Part shown: in pieces, positions 54,541-62,844 of the stretch
Position numbering within the stretch: the first letter of the stretch is position 1
Layout: every line of letters starts with the position of its first letter
Assembly (NCBI GenBank): GCA_002069025.1
Contig: MWBK01000120.1
Span: 13,566 to 77,565, forward strand
DNA from: Bacteroidetes bacterium ADurb.Bin302
GTDB taxonomy: Bacteria; Bacteroidota; Bacteroidia; Bacteroidales; Paludibacteraceae
Direction of reading: 5' to 3'
Length of the DNA: 64,000 bases
Program-made: the position numbers and the translations under genes
The notes under the pieces: model-generated
Seen by the model: the letters and a program-made list of their open reading frames with translations, nothing else
Databases searched by the model: none
What the model was told of the DNA's origin: nothing

Positions 54541-55818
54541 ATGAAAAATATTTGTTTTTATTTTCAGGTACACGTACCTTACGCATTACGTCGATATCGA
54601 TTTTTTGAGATTGGTAAAGACCACTATTACTATGATGATTTTGGAACAGAACAACAAATTAGAGAATTAGCTGATAAATCTTATTTACCCGCTAATCGGA
54701 TAATTGCCAATTTGATCCGCACATCGGGAGGAAAATTCTGTTGCGGGTTTTCAATTTCCGGGGCGGCTATTGAACAATTAGAACAATATGCGCCCGAGGT
54801 TATTGACAGTTTTAAAGAATTGGCAGATACAAATTGTGTTGAATTTCTAGCAGAACCTTATGCGCATTCACTATCTTCTGTATTTAATGATAACGAGTTT
54901 GAATTGCAGGTTAAAAAACATTCTGCTAAGATAAAAGAACTCTTTGGTAAGAAACCAACTTCTTTTCGTAATTCAGAGCTAATTTATTCTGATGAAATCG
55001 GTGAAAAAGTTGCTAAACTAGGATATAACACAATCTTGTTGGAAGGTGCAAAACATATATTAGGATGGAAGAGTCCGAACTACGTATATGGTCATCCGTA
55101 TTTGCCGAAAGTAAAATTGTTGACTAGAAACTTTTCTATGAGTAACCACATACCTTTTGAGTTTTCAAATACTTCATGGGCTGATTATCCACTAACAGCA
55201 GATAAATTTGCTCAGTGGATTGCAGATGCCCCTGAGAAAGAAGAAATTTTCAATATATGGTTGGGATATGAAGCATTCGGTTCTATACAAAAAGATTATA
55301 CCGGAATTTTTGAATTTCTTAAAGCATTACCGACTCAAACGTTTAACAGGGGTATTGGATTTATTACACCCTCTGAAGCAGGTAAAATGACTCCTGTAGA
55401 CACTATTAGCGCACCATATCCGTTAAGTTGGTCGGGCGAAGAAAAAGACTTAAGTAGTTGGACCGGTAATCATTTACAGGAAGAGGCTTTACAAAAGCTA
55501 TATAGCGTTGCAGAACGCGTCAATTTATGCAAGGAGAAAGCGTTAAAACGTGATTGGCAGACGATACAAGATACTGATTACTTAAGATATATGAGTTTTA
55601 AGAATGCTTGGGGTTCTACATTCGATTCGCCTTATGATGCGTTTATTAATTATATGAATATTTTAGCAGACTTCTTACTTAGAGTTGATGCAGAGTATCC
55701 TACATCAATAGAGAATGAAGAATTAAATGCTCTACTAAAAACAATCAACGAACAAGAAGCGACTATATCTGAATTGGAAAATACAATCAAGACATTGCGT
55801 AGTCGTAAGACTAAATAA
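54541..55818 (+). CDS. GH57 alpha-amylase/glucanotransferase-like protein
   Basis: A 425-aa cytosolic glycoside hydrolase of family 57. FYFQVHVPYALRRYRFFEIG contains the conserved first region with His. FCCGFSISGAAIEQL is region 2, and region 3 contains NSELIYSD, where a Glu nucleophile is expected. IWLGYEAFGS is near region 4. The C-terminal 30 residues form a short coiled coil (LKTINEQEATISELENTI). It is the third gene of the glycogen cluster and probably trims or transfers alpha-glucans. Confidence 0.88.
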   Translation: MKNICFYFQVHVPYALRRYRFFEIGKDHYYYDDFGTEQQIRELADKSYLPANRIIANLIRTSGGKFCCGFSISGAAIEQLEQYAPEVIDSFKELADTNCVEFLAEPYAHSLSSVFNDNEFELQVKKHSAKIKELFGKKPTSFRNSELIYSDEIGEKVAKLGYNTILLEGAKHILGWKSPNYVYGHPYLPKVKLLTRNFSMSNHIPFEFSNTSWADYPLTADKFAQWIADAPEKEEIFNIWLGYEAFGSIQKDYTGIFEFLKALPTQTFNRGIGFITPSEAGKMTPVDTISAPYPLSWSGEEKDLSSWTGNHLQEEALQKLYSVAERVNLCKEKALKRDWQTIQDTDYLRYMSFKNAWGSTFDSPYDAFINYMNILADFLLRVDAEYPTSIENEELNALLKTINEQEATISELENTIKTLRSRKTK

Positions 55819-55879
55819 ATATTTTTAATTGGAGATTAAGACTTAATGATTGATTATCACAACATTAATAGCTAAAAAT

Positions 55880-57409
55880 ATGTTGAAAAAAGAAGACTTG
55901 CAGCAATTACAAAGCAAAGGTATTAGTGAGAGTACATTTTACACGCAGTTGGAAAACTTTGAAAAGGGATTTCCGTTTGCTGATTTAGATAGTGCTGCCA
56001 CTATAGGCAATGGTATTGTTACACTTTCTGAAAATGATATTTCAAAATATATAAAGAGGTTTGACGAGCAAAAAGAAACACTATCTCTGCTTAAATTTAT
56101 TCCGGCTTCAGGAGCCGCATCAAGAATGTTCAAGGATTTAATCAATTTTGCTGCATCTTACGATGGATCCGGCAATTTAGGCGCGTATCCTTCAATTAAA
56201 AAATGCATGATGAACATTCGAAAATTTGCTTTCTATGACAAGCTAAAATCTAAGTTACGGGAAAGGGATATTAGGATAGATGACTTGATATACAATAAAG
56301 ATTACAAGAAGATTGCAGATTTCATTCTCAATGAATATGGTTTAGACTATCAACACCTGCCAAAGGCAATGCTATACTTCCATCGTTATCCCGATGGTCC
56401 AAGAAGTGCATTTGGAGAACACTTGGTTGAAGGTAGCGAATATGCTTATGATATAAATCGTGAGGTAAATCTTCATTTTACAATTTCGCCCGAACACAGA
56501 CATTTGTTTGAACATAAGCTAACAACTGTAGTGTTAAAATTTGAAGAACAATTTAATGTAAAATACAATATTGAGTTTTCTGAACAAAAATCAAAGACCG
56601 ATATGGTTGCATTAGATAAAAATGGCGAATTAATTAGGAATAAAGATGGCAGTATTCTATTTCGCCCCGGAGGCCATGGCGCATTAATTGAAAATCTAAA
56701 TGACTGTAATGCAGACCTAATATTTATCAAAAACATTGACAATGTTACTGTAGATCGTTTAAAAGAAACTACATATAAGTATAAAAAAGCATTAGCAGGA
56801 TATTTGTTGTTTTTACAAGAACAAACATTTGAATGCCTTGAAAAATTAGATTCGCTTTCTATTGATAGTACAGATTTGGCCAGAATTGAAGCTTTTGCAT
56901 CGCAACAACTTTATATCAGAGTAAATATGACTTATTATAGCCAAAGTCAACGTGAAAAAGTTGCATTTTGGCAACAAAAACTTAATCGTCCTATTCGTGT
57001 TTGCGGTATGGTTAAGAATGAAGGAGAACCGGGTGGAGGTCCATATTGGGTTCGTAACAAACAACACGAAAAAAGTTTGCAGATTATCGAAGCTTCACAA
57101 ATAGATTTCACAAACAGATTTCAAGTAGAATCTGTTCAAAAAGCATCACACTTTAACCCTGTTGATTTAGTTTGTGGAGTTCGTAACTATAAGGGCAACA
57201 AGTTCAATCTTAAGAACTATATCGATAAGTCTACCGGTTTCATTTCAAATAAAACTCAAAATGGTATTGATATGAAGATTCAGGAATTACCGGGACTTTG
57301 GAATGGATCTATGGCTAATTGGATTAGCATTTTTGTTGAAGTTCCTATTGATACTTTTACGCCTGTAAAAACTCTTGAAGATTTATTAAGAGACGAACAT
57401 CAGGAGTAA
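55880..57409 (+). CDS. DUF4301 domain protein
   Basis: 509 aa from MLKKEDLQQLQSKGIS. The whole protein is one DUF4301 domain, recognised by FIPASGAASRMFKDL, PKAMLYFHRYPDGPR, EHLVEGSEYAYD, LFRPGGHGALIENLND, IFIKNIDNV, MVKNEGEPGGGPYWV and LPGLWNGSMANWISIFVEVP. The Gly-rich PASGAASRM and PGGHGALIENL segments resemble those of nucleotidyltransferases, so a sugar-nucleotide reaction is a reasonable guess. The family is found mainly in Bacteroidetes. It lies 61 nt after the GH57 gene in the same direction, perhaps in the glycogen operon. A start 10 codons upstream is less likely. Confidence 0.88.
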   Translation: MLKKEDLQQLQSKGISESTFYTQLENFEKGFPFADLDSAATIGNGIVTLSENDISKYIKRFDEQKETLSLLKFIPASGAASRMFKDLINFAASYDGSGNLGAYPSIKKCMMNIRKFAFYDKLKSKLRERDIRIDDLIYNKDYKKIADFILNEYGLDYQHLPKAMLYFHRYPDGPRSAFGEHLVEGSEYAYDINREVNLHFTISPEHRHLFEHKLTTVVLKFEEQFNVKYNIEFSEQKSKTDMVALDKNGELIRNKDGSILFRPGGHGALIENLNDCNADLIFIKNIDNVTVDRLKETTYKYKKALAGYLLFLQEQTFECLEKLDSLSIDSTDLARIEAFASQQLYIRVNMTYYSQSQREKVAFWQQKLNRPIRVCGMVKNEGEPGGGPYWVRNKQHEKSLQIIEASQIDFTNRFQVESVQKASHFNPVDLVCGVRNYKGNKFNLKNYIDKSTGFISNKTQNGIDMKIQELPGLWNGSMANWISIFVEVPIDTFTPVKTLEDLLRDEHQE

Positions 57410-57423
57410 TTCAAAAAAAATCA

Positions 57424-57431
57424 TACCTTTG
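57424..57431 (+). promoter_or_regulatory. Predicted promoter box of the TonB-dependent receptor gene
   Basis: TACCTTTG followed by CGCGG, within the 42-bp gap after the DUF4301 gene and 20 nt before the ATG. It supports independent transcription and the long N-terminus. Confidence 0.5.
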
Positions 57432-57451
57432 CGCGGATTAATCTTAAATAG

Positions 57452-59686
57452 ATGAACTGCACAAAAGAAAAACAATCAAGCACAATTCGTTTTCGCAGAT
57501 TTACGCGTAAACGCTATGCTGCTTTTGCTTCTGTTCACAAACAAGTTACTATCGGACACATTAGTGTTGATATTTGTTTGAGGGCACAAGCGAAGGCTAA
57601 AAAACTTTTTCGCGAGCAGGACATAAGAGCAGAATTTTGTGATGAAATGGCTGAAAATGACTATTTTTCAATTACGCCGACATCCGAAGAACTGATTACT
57701 TGTTTACAAGTTTGTCCTATAGTTAATAAGCATAAAGAAGGACTAGGAGAGACTAGGCCACGACCATACAAAGCCGTTTTGCAATTACTGGTTTGCATAG
57801 CGGCTTTATTTATGTTTTCAAATATCATAAAAGCGTCAGATTCAATTTTTATTAGTAGTAATTTGTCTGAAATTGAGATTATTGCACAGAAAAGCGACAT
57901 ATACACGAACAAACTTCGGCCAATAATAAATTTGACACAAAATGATATTAAATCGCTACCTGTTACATCTATAAACGAATTACTTGACTATATACCCGGA
58001 ATTGACGTTCGACAAAGAGCTACAGGAGGAGTCCAAGCAGACTTATCTTTGAGAGCCGGAACATTTGATCAAGTGCTGATCTTAATAGATGGTATGGACA
58101 TAACCGATCCACAAACAGGTCATCATAATTTAGATCTTCCAATAGATCTTGCATCTATCGAAAGTATAGAGATTATGCAAGGTAGTATAGGAAGTACCGG
58201 AGGTAGCGGATTTTGTGGAACTATAAATATAATAACAAATAAAAAACAGAGCAAGAAAGCCAGAACTGCTGTAAGTGGAGGTATGTACGGCAGTTTTAAT
58301 ACAGCACTTAGCGGCAGCTACTTTATCAAAGATTGGTCTATTGGGGCTTCTGTTTCGCATAATCAGTCTACCGGATATATTAATAACACCGATTATAACT
58401 ATACCAACTTGTATTTAACAAGCGAATATGCATCAAAGAAACTCGGTGAATTTAAATTCCGCATTGGTGGTCAAATTAAGGCTTTTGGGTCAAATGCTTT
58501 TTATTCTACTACTTATCCGGACCAATTCGAGCGCACAAGAACTTTACTAATAGGTCTTGATTGGAGCAAGCGCTTAGGCAATTTTGGTATTATAATAAAC
58601 TCAAATTATAGAAGGCACTACGACCAATTCGAGCTATTTAGGGATACAACAAATGCCCCATCTTGGTACACAAATCCGAACTATCATCTTACTGATGTAT
58701 CAGGCATTTCTGTAAAAGGCGTTTGGTACTCAAGCATAGGTAAAAGTAGTATAGGAATTAATTTTAAGGACGAGCACATTTTTAGCAATGTTTTAGGTGA
58801 TTCCTTGGCAGAAGCTAAACCAATTCCTTTTATTGACAATACTGTTTTTAATCTAGGAAAAAATAGATATTATATAAGATACTACGCCGAACAATTATTT
58901 TTGATTAAAAATTTCTCTGCAGCAATAGGTTTATCAGGATTTTATCATTCTCAATTTGGTAATCATTTTGATTTTGGATTAAATACTTCGTATTCATTTA
59001 CTGATGCTTCAAAGCTGTATTTAAATGTCAATAGTGCTACTCGTATGCCTACATTTACGGATTTGTACTATAAAAGTGCTACTCAAGTAAGCAACCCTAA
59101 TCTGCAAGCTGAAAAATCAATAACAGCAGAAATAGGAGGCTCAGTAGGTATAAAATGGTTTAACGCCTCAATTAATGCATATTACAGATATGGAAAAGAC
59201 ATTATTGATTGGATACAATTTGAAGAGAATGGTAAATGGTATAGCATGAATCACACAGTTATACAAGCAGCAGGTGGTGACATAATTTTAGGAGCCAAAT
59301 ACGGCAAATATTTAAAGAACCTTCAGATTACATATACATTTAATTTTTTGTCAAAAAATACAGATCAGTATGTATCTAAATATGCTTTGGATTATCTGAA
59401 ACATAAGGTAAATGTAAATGCAGATATCAATATCTATAAGGGTTTCGGTATTAATCTTCAATATAGCTATCAAAATAGGAACGGCTCATATTATTTACCG
59501 AATGGATCTATTAGTCAATATCCTGACTCGCATCTGTTAGATGGACGCATATATTGGGAAGGCATGGGTGTCAAAATTTATGCGGAAGCAACAAATATAT
59601 TAAACCAAATATACTATGATTATGGCAATATTCCACAGCCTGGTATATGGGTAAAAGCCGGTATAAGTTATTTGATTGCTAAATAA
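57452..59686 (+). CDS. TonB-dependent receptor with cytoplasmic N-terminal extension
   Basis: A 744-aa protein. Residues about 108-129 (VLQLLVCIAALFMFSNIIKA) look like the signal sequence. The plug domain follows with ELLDYIPGIDVRQRATGG, DLSLRAGTFDQVLILIDGMD and GTINIITNKK, then a beta-barrel of about 500 residues ending YLIAK. It is of BtuB/FhuA type; the ligand is unknown. Unusually, about 105 residues precede the signal: a basic motif (TIRFRRFTRKRYAAFASVHKQ then VTIGHISVDI) and an acidic, Cys-containing part. This RFRRxxRKxYAxFxS element recurs in Bacteroidales proteins as I recall. The start is supported by a promoter box 20 nt upstream and no other ATG fits. Confidence 0.85.
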   Translation: MNCTKEKQSSTIRFRRFTRKRYAAFASVHKQVTIGHISVDICLRAQAKAKKLFREQDIRAEFCDEMAENDYFSITPTSEELITCLQVCPIVNKHKEGLGETRPRPYKAVLQLLVCIAALFMFSNIIKASDSIFISSNLSEIEIIAQKSDIYTNKLRPIINLTQNDIKSLPVTSINELLDYIPGIDVRQRATGGVQADLSLRAGTFDQVLILIDGMDITDPQTGHHNLDLPIDLASIESIEIMQGSIGSTGGSGFCGTINIITNKKQSKKARTAVSGGMYGSFNTALSGSYFIKDWSIGASVSHNQSTGYINNTDYNYTNLYLTSEYASKKLGEFKFRIGGQIKAFGSNAFYSTTYPDQFERTRTLLIGLDWSKRLGNFGIIINSNYRRHYDQFELFRDTTNAPSWYTNPNYHLTDVSGISVKGVWYSSIGKSSIGINFKDEHIFSNVLGDSLAEAKPIPFIDNTVFNLGKNRYYIRYYAEQLFLIKNFSAAIGLSGFYHSQFGNHFDFGLNTSYSFTDASKLYLNVNSATRMPTFTDLYYKSATQVSNPNLQAEKSITAEIGGSVGIKWFNASINAYYRYGKDIIDWIQFEENGKWYSMNHTVIQAAGGDIILGAKYGKYLKNLQITYTFNFLSKNTDQYVSKYALDYLKHKVNVNADINIYKGFGINLQYSYQNRNGSYYLPNGSISQYPDSHLLDGRIYWEGMGVKIYAEATNILNQIYYDYGNIPQPGIWVKAGISYLIAK

Positions 59687-59721
59687 TGATTATATGCTGA
59701 CTAAATAGAGAAAAAATTTAG

Positions 59722-59729
59722 TACTTTTG
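59722..59729 (+). promoter_or_regulatory. Predicted asnS promoter box
   Basis: TACTTTTG followed by CGC, 22 nt before the asnS ATG. Confidence 0.5.
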
Positions 59730-59751
59730 CGCTTTCAAACATTTAGAAATC

Positions 59752-61158
59752 ATGGGAATATCTGGAAGAATCAAAGTAGCGCAGGCTCTAAAAATGACCT
59801 GTTATGGAGAAAAAATTAATGTGAGAGGCTGGGTTAGAACTCGCCGAGGCAACAAAAATGTTGGTTTTATAGCGTTAAATGATGGATCTACAATTAATAA
59901 CATACAAATTGTAGCAGATATTGAAAAATTTGGAGACGAATTTTTAAAACCTATTACAACAGGTGCTTGCATAGGAGTTACCGGACTTTTAGTACAGTCA
60001 ATGGGACAAGGTCAAAATGTTGAAATTCAAGCAGAAAATATTGAAATATATGGTGCTGCCGATCCTGAAACATATCCACTGCAAAAGAAAGGTCACACTC
60101 TTGAATTTTTACGCGACATAGCTTATTTAAGACCTAGAACTAACACTTTTGGAGCTGTATTCCGTATTCGTCACAATATGGCAATGGCTATACACACATT
60201 CTTCCACGAACGCGGATTTTATTATTGGCATACACCATTAATTACTGCATCAGACTGTGAGGGTGCAGGACAAATGTTTCAGGTAACAACATTGAATTTA
60301 TACGATTTAAAAAAAGACGATAATGGATCAATTGATTACTCTAAAGATTTCTTCGGAAAACAAGCGAGTCTAACTGTATCAGGCCAACTAGAAGGAGAAC
60401 TTGGAGCTTTGTCTTTAGGCGAAATTTATACATTCGGACCTACATTTAGAGCTGAAAATTCTAATACTCCCAGACATCTTTCAGAATTCTGGATGGTTGA
60501 ACCTGAAATGGCATTCTACGAAATTGAAGACAATATGCGATTGGCAGAAGATTTCATTAAATACTGCGTAAAATGGGCATTAGACAATTGTAGAGAAGAT
60601 GTAGAATTTTTAAACAACATGTATGACAAAGAACTTATCAGTCGACTTGAATCTGTTATTCAAGAAGACTTTGTAAGACTTACATACACTGAGGGAATTA
60701 AAATATTGGAAGAAGCGGTTGCTAAAGGTCGTAAATTTGAGTTCCCTATTGGTTGGGGTATCGATTTACAATCTGAACATGAGCGTTTCTTGGTTGAGGA
60801 ACATTTTAAACGTCCGGTTATACTTACCGACTATCCTAAAGAAATCAAATCATTTTACATGAAACAAAATGATGATGGAAAAACAGTAAGAGCAATGGAT
60901 GTCTTGTTCCCGAAAATAGGCGAAATCATCGGAGGATCTGAACGTGAGGCCGATTATGAAAAACTTAAGAAACACGCACAAGCTATGCATGTTCCTGAGA
61001 AAGATATTTGGTGGTATATGGATACTCGTCGCTGGGGTTCTGCACCTCACTCCGGTTTTGGTCTAGGATTTGAAAGACTACTATTATTTGTAACGGGTAT
61101 GTCAAATATAAGAGATGTGATTCCTTTCCCGAGAACACCTAATAATGCTGAGTTCTAA
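59752..61158 (+). CDS. asnS: Asparaginyl-tRNA synthetase
   Basis: A class IIb aminoacyl-tRNA synthetase charging tRNA-Asn. The 468-aa product has an OB-fold anticodon-binding domain (about 15-115: [20 protein letters not shown]), then the catalytic core with motif 1 around [20 protein letters not shown]. Motif 2 is in [20 protein letters not shown] and MVEPEMAF, and motif 3 in [17 protein letters not shown] followed by [17 protein letters not shown]. AsnRS rather than AspRS is indicated by the C-terminal PRTPNNAEF and GQMFQVTTL. It has its own promoter. Confidence 0.97.
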   Translation: MGISGRIKVAQALKMTCYGEKINVRGWVRTRRGNKNVGFIALNDGSTINNIQIVADIEKFGDEFLKPITTGACIGVTGLLVQSMGQGQNVEIQAENIEIYGAADPETYPLQKKGHTLEFLRDIAYLRPRTNTFGAVFRIRHNMAMAIHTFFHERGFYYWHTPLITASDCEGAGQMFQVTTLNLYDLKKDDNGSIDYSKDFFGKQASLTVSGQLEGELGALSLGEIYTFGPTFRAENSNTPRHLSEFWMVEPEMAFYEIEDNMRLAEDFIKYCVKWALDNCREDVEFLNNMYDKELISRLESVIQEDFVRLTYTEGIKILEEAVAKGRKFEFPIGWGIDLQSEHERFLVEEHFKRPVILTDYPKEIKSFYMKQNDDGKTVRAMDVLFPKIGEIIGGSEREADYEKLKKHAQAMHVPEKDIWWYMDTRRWGSAPHSGFGLGFERLLLFVTGMSNIRDVIPFPRTPNNAEF

Positions 61159-61186
61159 ATCCGAATAAAATCAGTAAATGACAATG

Positions 61187-61221
61187 ACCCCCAAAAGTTA
61201 GACAAAAAAACTTTTGGGGGT
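61187..61221. terminator. Hairpin after asnS, resembling an IS3-type terminal repeat
   Basis: CCCCCAAAAGT (61188-61198) pairs with ACTTTTGGGGG (61210-61220). It can terminate asnS. The left side, TGACCCCCAAAAGTTAGACA, also resembles terminal inverted repeats of IS150-group IS3 elements, so it may be an insertion scar at the end of the truncated DUF190 gene. Confidence 0.6.
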
Positions 61222-61323
61222 TGTAGTATACACTAATACTTCGTACATAAGGTTATGTTTAAACTTGTCAGTATTGCTAATATATATTCTTAGCAATTTT
61301 ACTTCACCTTTAAGTTCTTCCAT
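61198..61323 (-). pseudogene. DUF190 protein gene, truncated
   Basis: The minus-strand ATG at 61323 opens MEELKGEVKLLRIYISNTDK, then FKHNLMYEVLVY, a clear match to the first 32 residues of DUF190 proteins (family length about 100-115). It then runs into the palindromic sequence and stops after 41 codons. DUF190 genes commonly accompany crcB, and here the start lies 2 nt after the crcB stop. The remaining two thirds are absent, so it is a remnant. Confidence 0.7.
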
Positions 61324-61325
61324 AG

Positions 61326-61706
61326 TTAAAATAGTTTAGTTATTAGATTCCCTGAATAGGTTGCAAGAATGCCAATAAAAACACTCAATCCCGCATATAT
61401 TGCAAAATTAAAGATATTTCCATCTCTAAGTAAAGCTAAATTCTCATTAGCGAATGTCGAAAAAGTAGTAAAGCCCCCACAAAAACCAACAGTAAGGAAC
61501 ATACGCCATTCAGCACTCATAATATTGCTTCGCTCGGAAATACCATAAAATAGACCAATAAGAAAACAGCCTAAAATATTTACAACAAACGTTCCGTATG
61601 GGAAAGCAGAAATAATAGAATTTTGAATAAAGCGTGATATAAGGTAGCGTAAAATTCCACCTAAAAAACTACCGGTACCAATAATGAATAGTATTTTAAA
61701 CATCAT
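61326..61706 (-). CDS. crcB: Fluoride ion channel CrcB/Fluc
   Basis: A 126-aa, four-helix membrane protein forming a dual-topology dimeric fluoride exporter. The N-terminal IGTGSFLGGILRYLISR, the pore motif YGTFVVNILGCFLIGLFYG with its conserved Asn, and VGFCGGFTTFSTFANE (the GGxTTFSTF sodium-site and phenylalanine-box motif) are all present. It overlaps the upstream glycosyltransferase stop by 11 bp and is followed by a truncated DUF190 gene. No fluoride riboswitch is seen, since the gene is inside an operon. Confidence 0.94.
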   Translation of the reverse strand: MMFKILFIIGTGSFLGGILRYLISRFIQNSIISAFPYGTFVVNILGCFLIGLFYGISERSNIMSAEWRMFLTVGFCGGFTTFSTFANENLALLRDGNIFNFAIYAGLSVFIGILATYSGNLITKLF

Positions 61707-62844
61707 CTTTTTTTGTTATTGCCTCATCTAAAATAGAAAAATAATATCTAGCAATGCTTTCCGAATCAAAGCCAGATTCAATAAAATGGCTTTTAATTTC
61801 GCTCGCAGAAGGTTTTTGAGTCTTTATGGCAGAAAGTATAGCTTCTTGCCAAACATTTATTACAAGAGGCTTAAATTGCAATAAATTCAAGCCTAAATCG
61901 CAATCAGTCTTAATAGTATCAGATAATATAGCCGGAGTTCCGGCTGCTTGAACTTCTATTGAAACATTAGACAAAGCTTCGGCAAAAGAAGGTAATAACA
62001 AAACGTCCATGTATTTCAATAGTTTTATTATATCATTCCTGTAAGCTAAAAACTCAACATTATCAGATAAACCTAACTCCAATACCTGTTTTTTCACTAA
62101 ATTGATATCATTGCCGTCACCTATAAACAACATTTTAAATGAAATTTGCTTAGACATCATTGATAATGCCAATTGCAATAGAAATTTATGATTTTTGATA
62201 GGACTAAACCTACCAATATGACCTATTACAATTTGACCTTTTTTGATATCAAACAATTCATTATACGACTCCCTTTCAAAATTACACAGTGCAGGTGTGT
62301 ATTTACTAATATCTAATCCGTTTTTTAAATAATACACATCCTTCAAAAATTTTCGACCATAAACACATGTAGTAGCTACTTTGTTACACGCAAAATGTAA
62401 ATCAAAACAATGCACGGAACAATATCTGTTAATAAATTGCTCTAATCTACCGCTTTGCGAATTTTCTTCAAGGCTTCTATGTGCATGTACGGCACAAACC
62501 TTAACGCCGTGTTTCTTTGCATAATAAGCTACTACGGCCGATTGCCAACCATCTATATGACAGTGCAGAATATCGAAGTGATTATCAGAAAAAAAATTAT
62601 CTATGTTTTTTTTCCATGATAAAAAACCTGTCTTTTTTAAATCAGGCATAATATGGGCATATCCCCCATTTTGACTAACGTAATCGACTAAATCATCACC
62701 ATTTTTGTAAGAATAGGCGAGTAAACTTGTCTTTATTAATTGCGGAGGCATGGCATACGTTATATTACGTATGCCTGAGGTGATTCCTTCGTTGAAATCA
62801 CGAAAAAATCGTAGTAAGTGATATTTAGGAACTATTGGCGTCAA
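61696..62844 (-). CDS. GT4 glycosyltransferase (capsular/exopolysaccharide type)
   Basis: A 382-aa GT-B glycosyltransferase. The N-domain has EGITSGIRNITYAM, then DILHCHIDGWQSAVVAYYAK and VCAVHAHRSLEEN. The C-domain has IGHIGRFSPIKNHKFLLQLA, LFIGDGND and FAEALSNVSIEVQAAGTPAI (EX7E-type donor motif). It resembles EpsF/CpsF-like enzymes that add sugars to surface polysaccharides or lipid carriers. The donor is unknown. The start overlaps the upstream EnvC-like gene's stop by 4 bp, and crcB overlaps its end. Confidence 0.85.
   Translation of the reverse strand: MTPIVPKYHLLRFFRDFNEGITSGIRNITYAMPPQLIKTSLLAYSYKNGDDLVDYVSQNGGYAHIMPDLKKTGFLSWKKNIDNFFSDNHFDILHCHIDGWQSAVVAYYAKKHGVKVCAVHAHRSLEENSQSGRLEQFINRYCSVHCFDLHFACNKVATTCVYGRKFLKDVYYLKNGLDISKYTPALCNFERESYNELFDIKKGQIVIGHIGRFSPIKNHKFLLQLALSMMSKQISFKMLFIGDGNDINLVKKQVLELGLSDNVEFLAYRNDIIKLLKYMDVLLLPSFAEALSNVSIEVQAAGTPAILSDTIKTDCDLGLNLLQFKPLVINVWQEAILSAIKTQKPSASEIKSHFIESGFDSESIARYYFSILDEAITKKDDV

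Noticed and set aside
61200..61706. Fluoride riboswitch controlling crcB
   Set aside because: crcB overlaps the upstream glycosyltransferase gene, leaving no leader, and no riboswitch-like structure was recognised.
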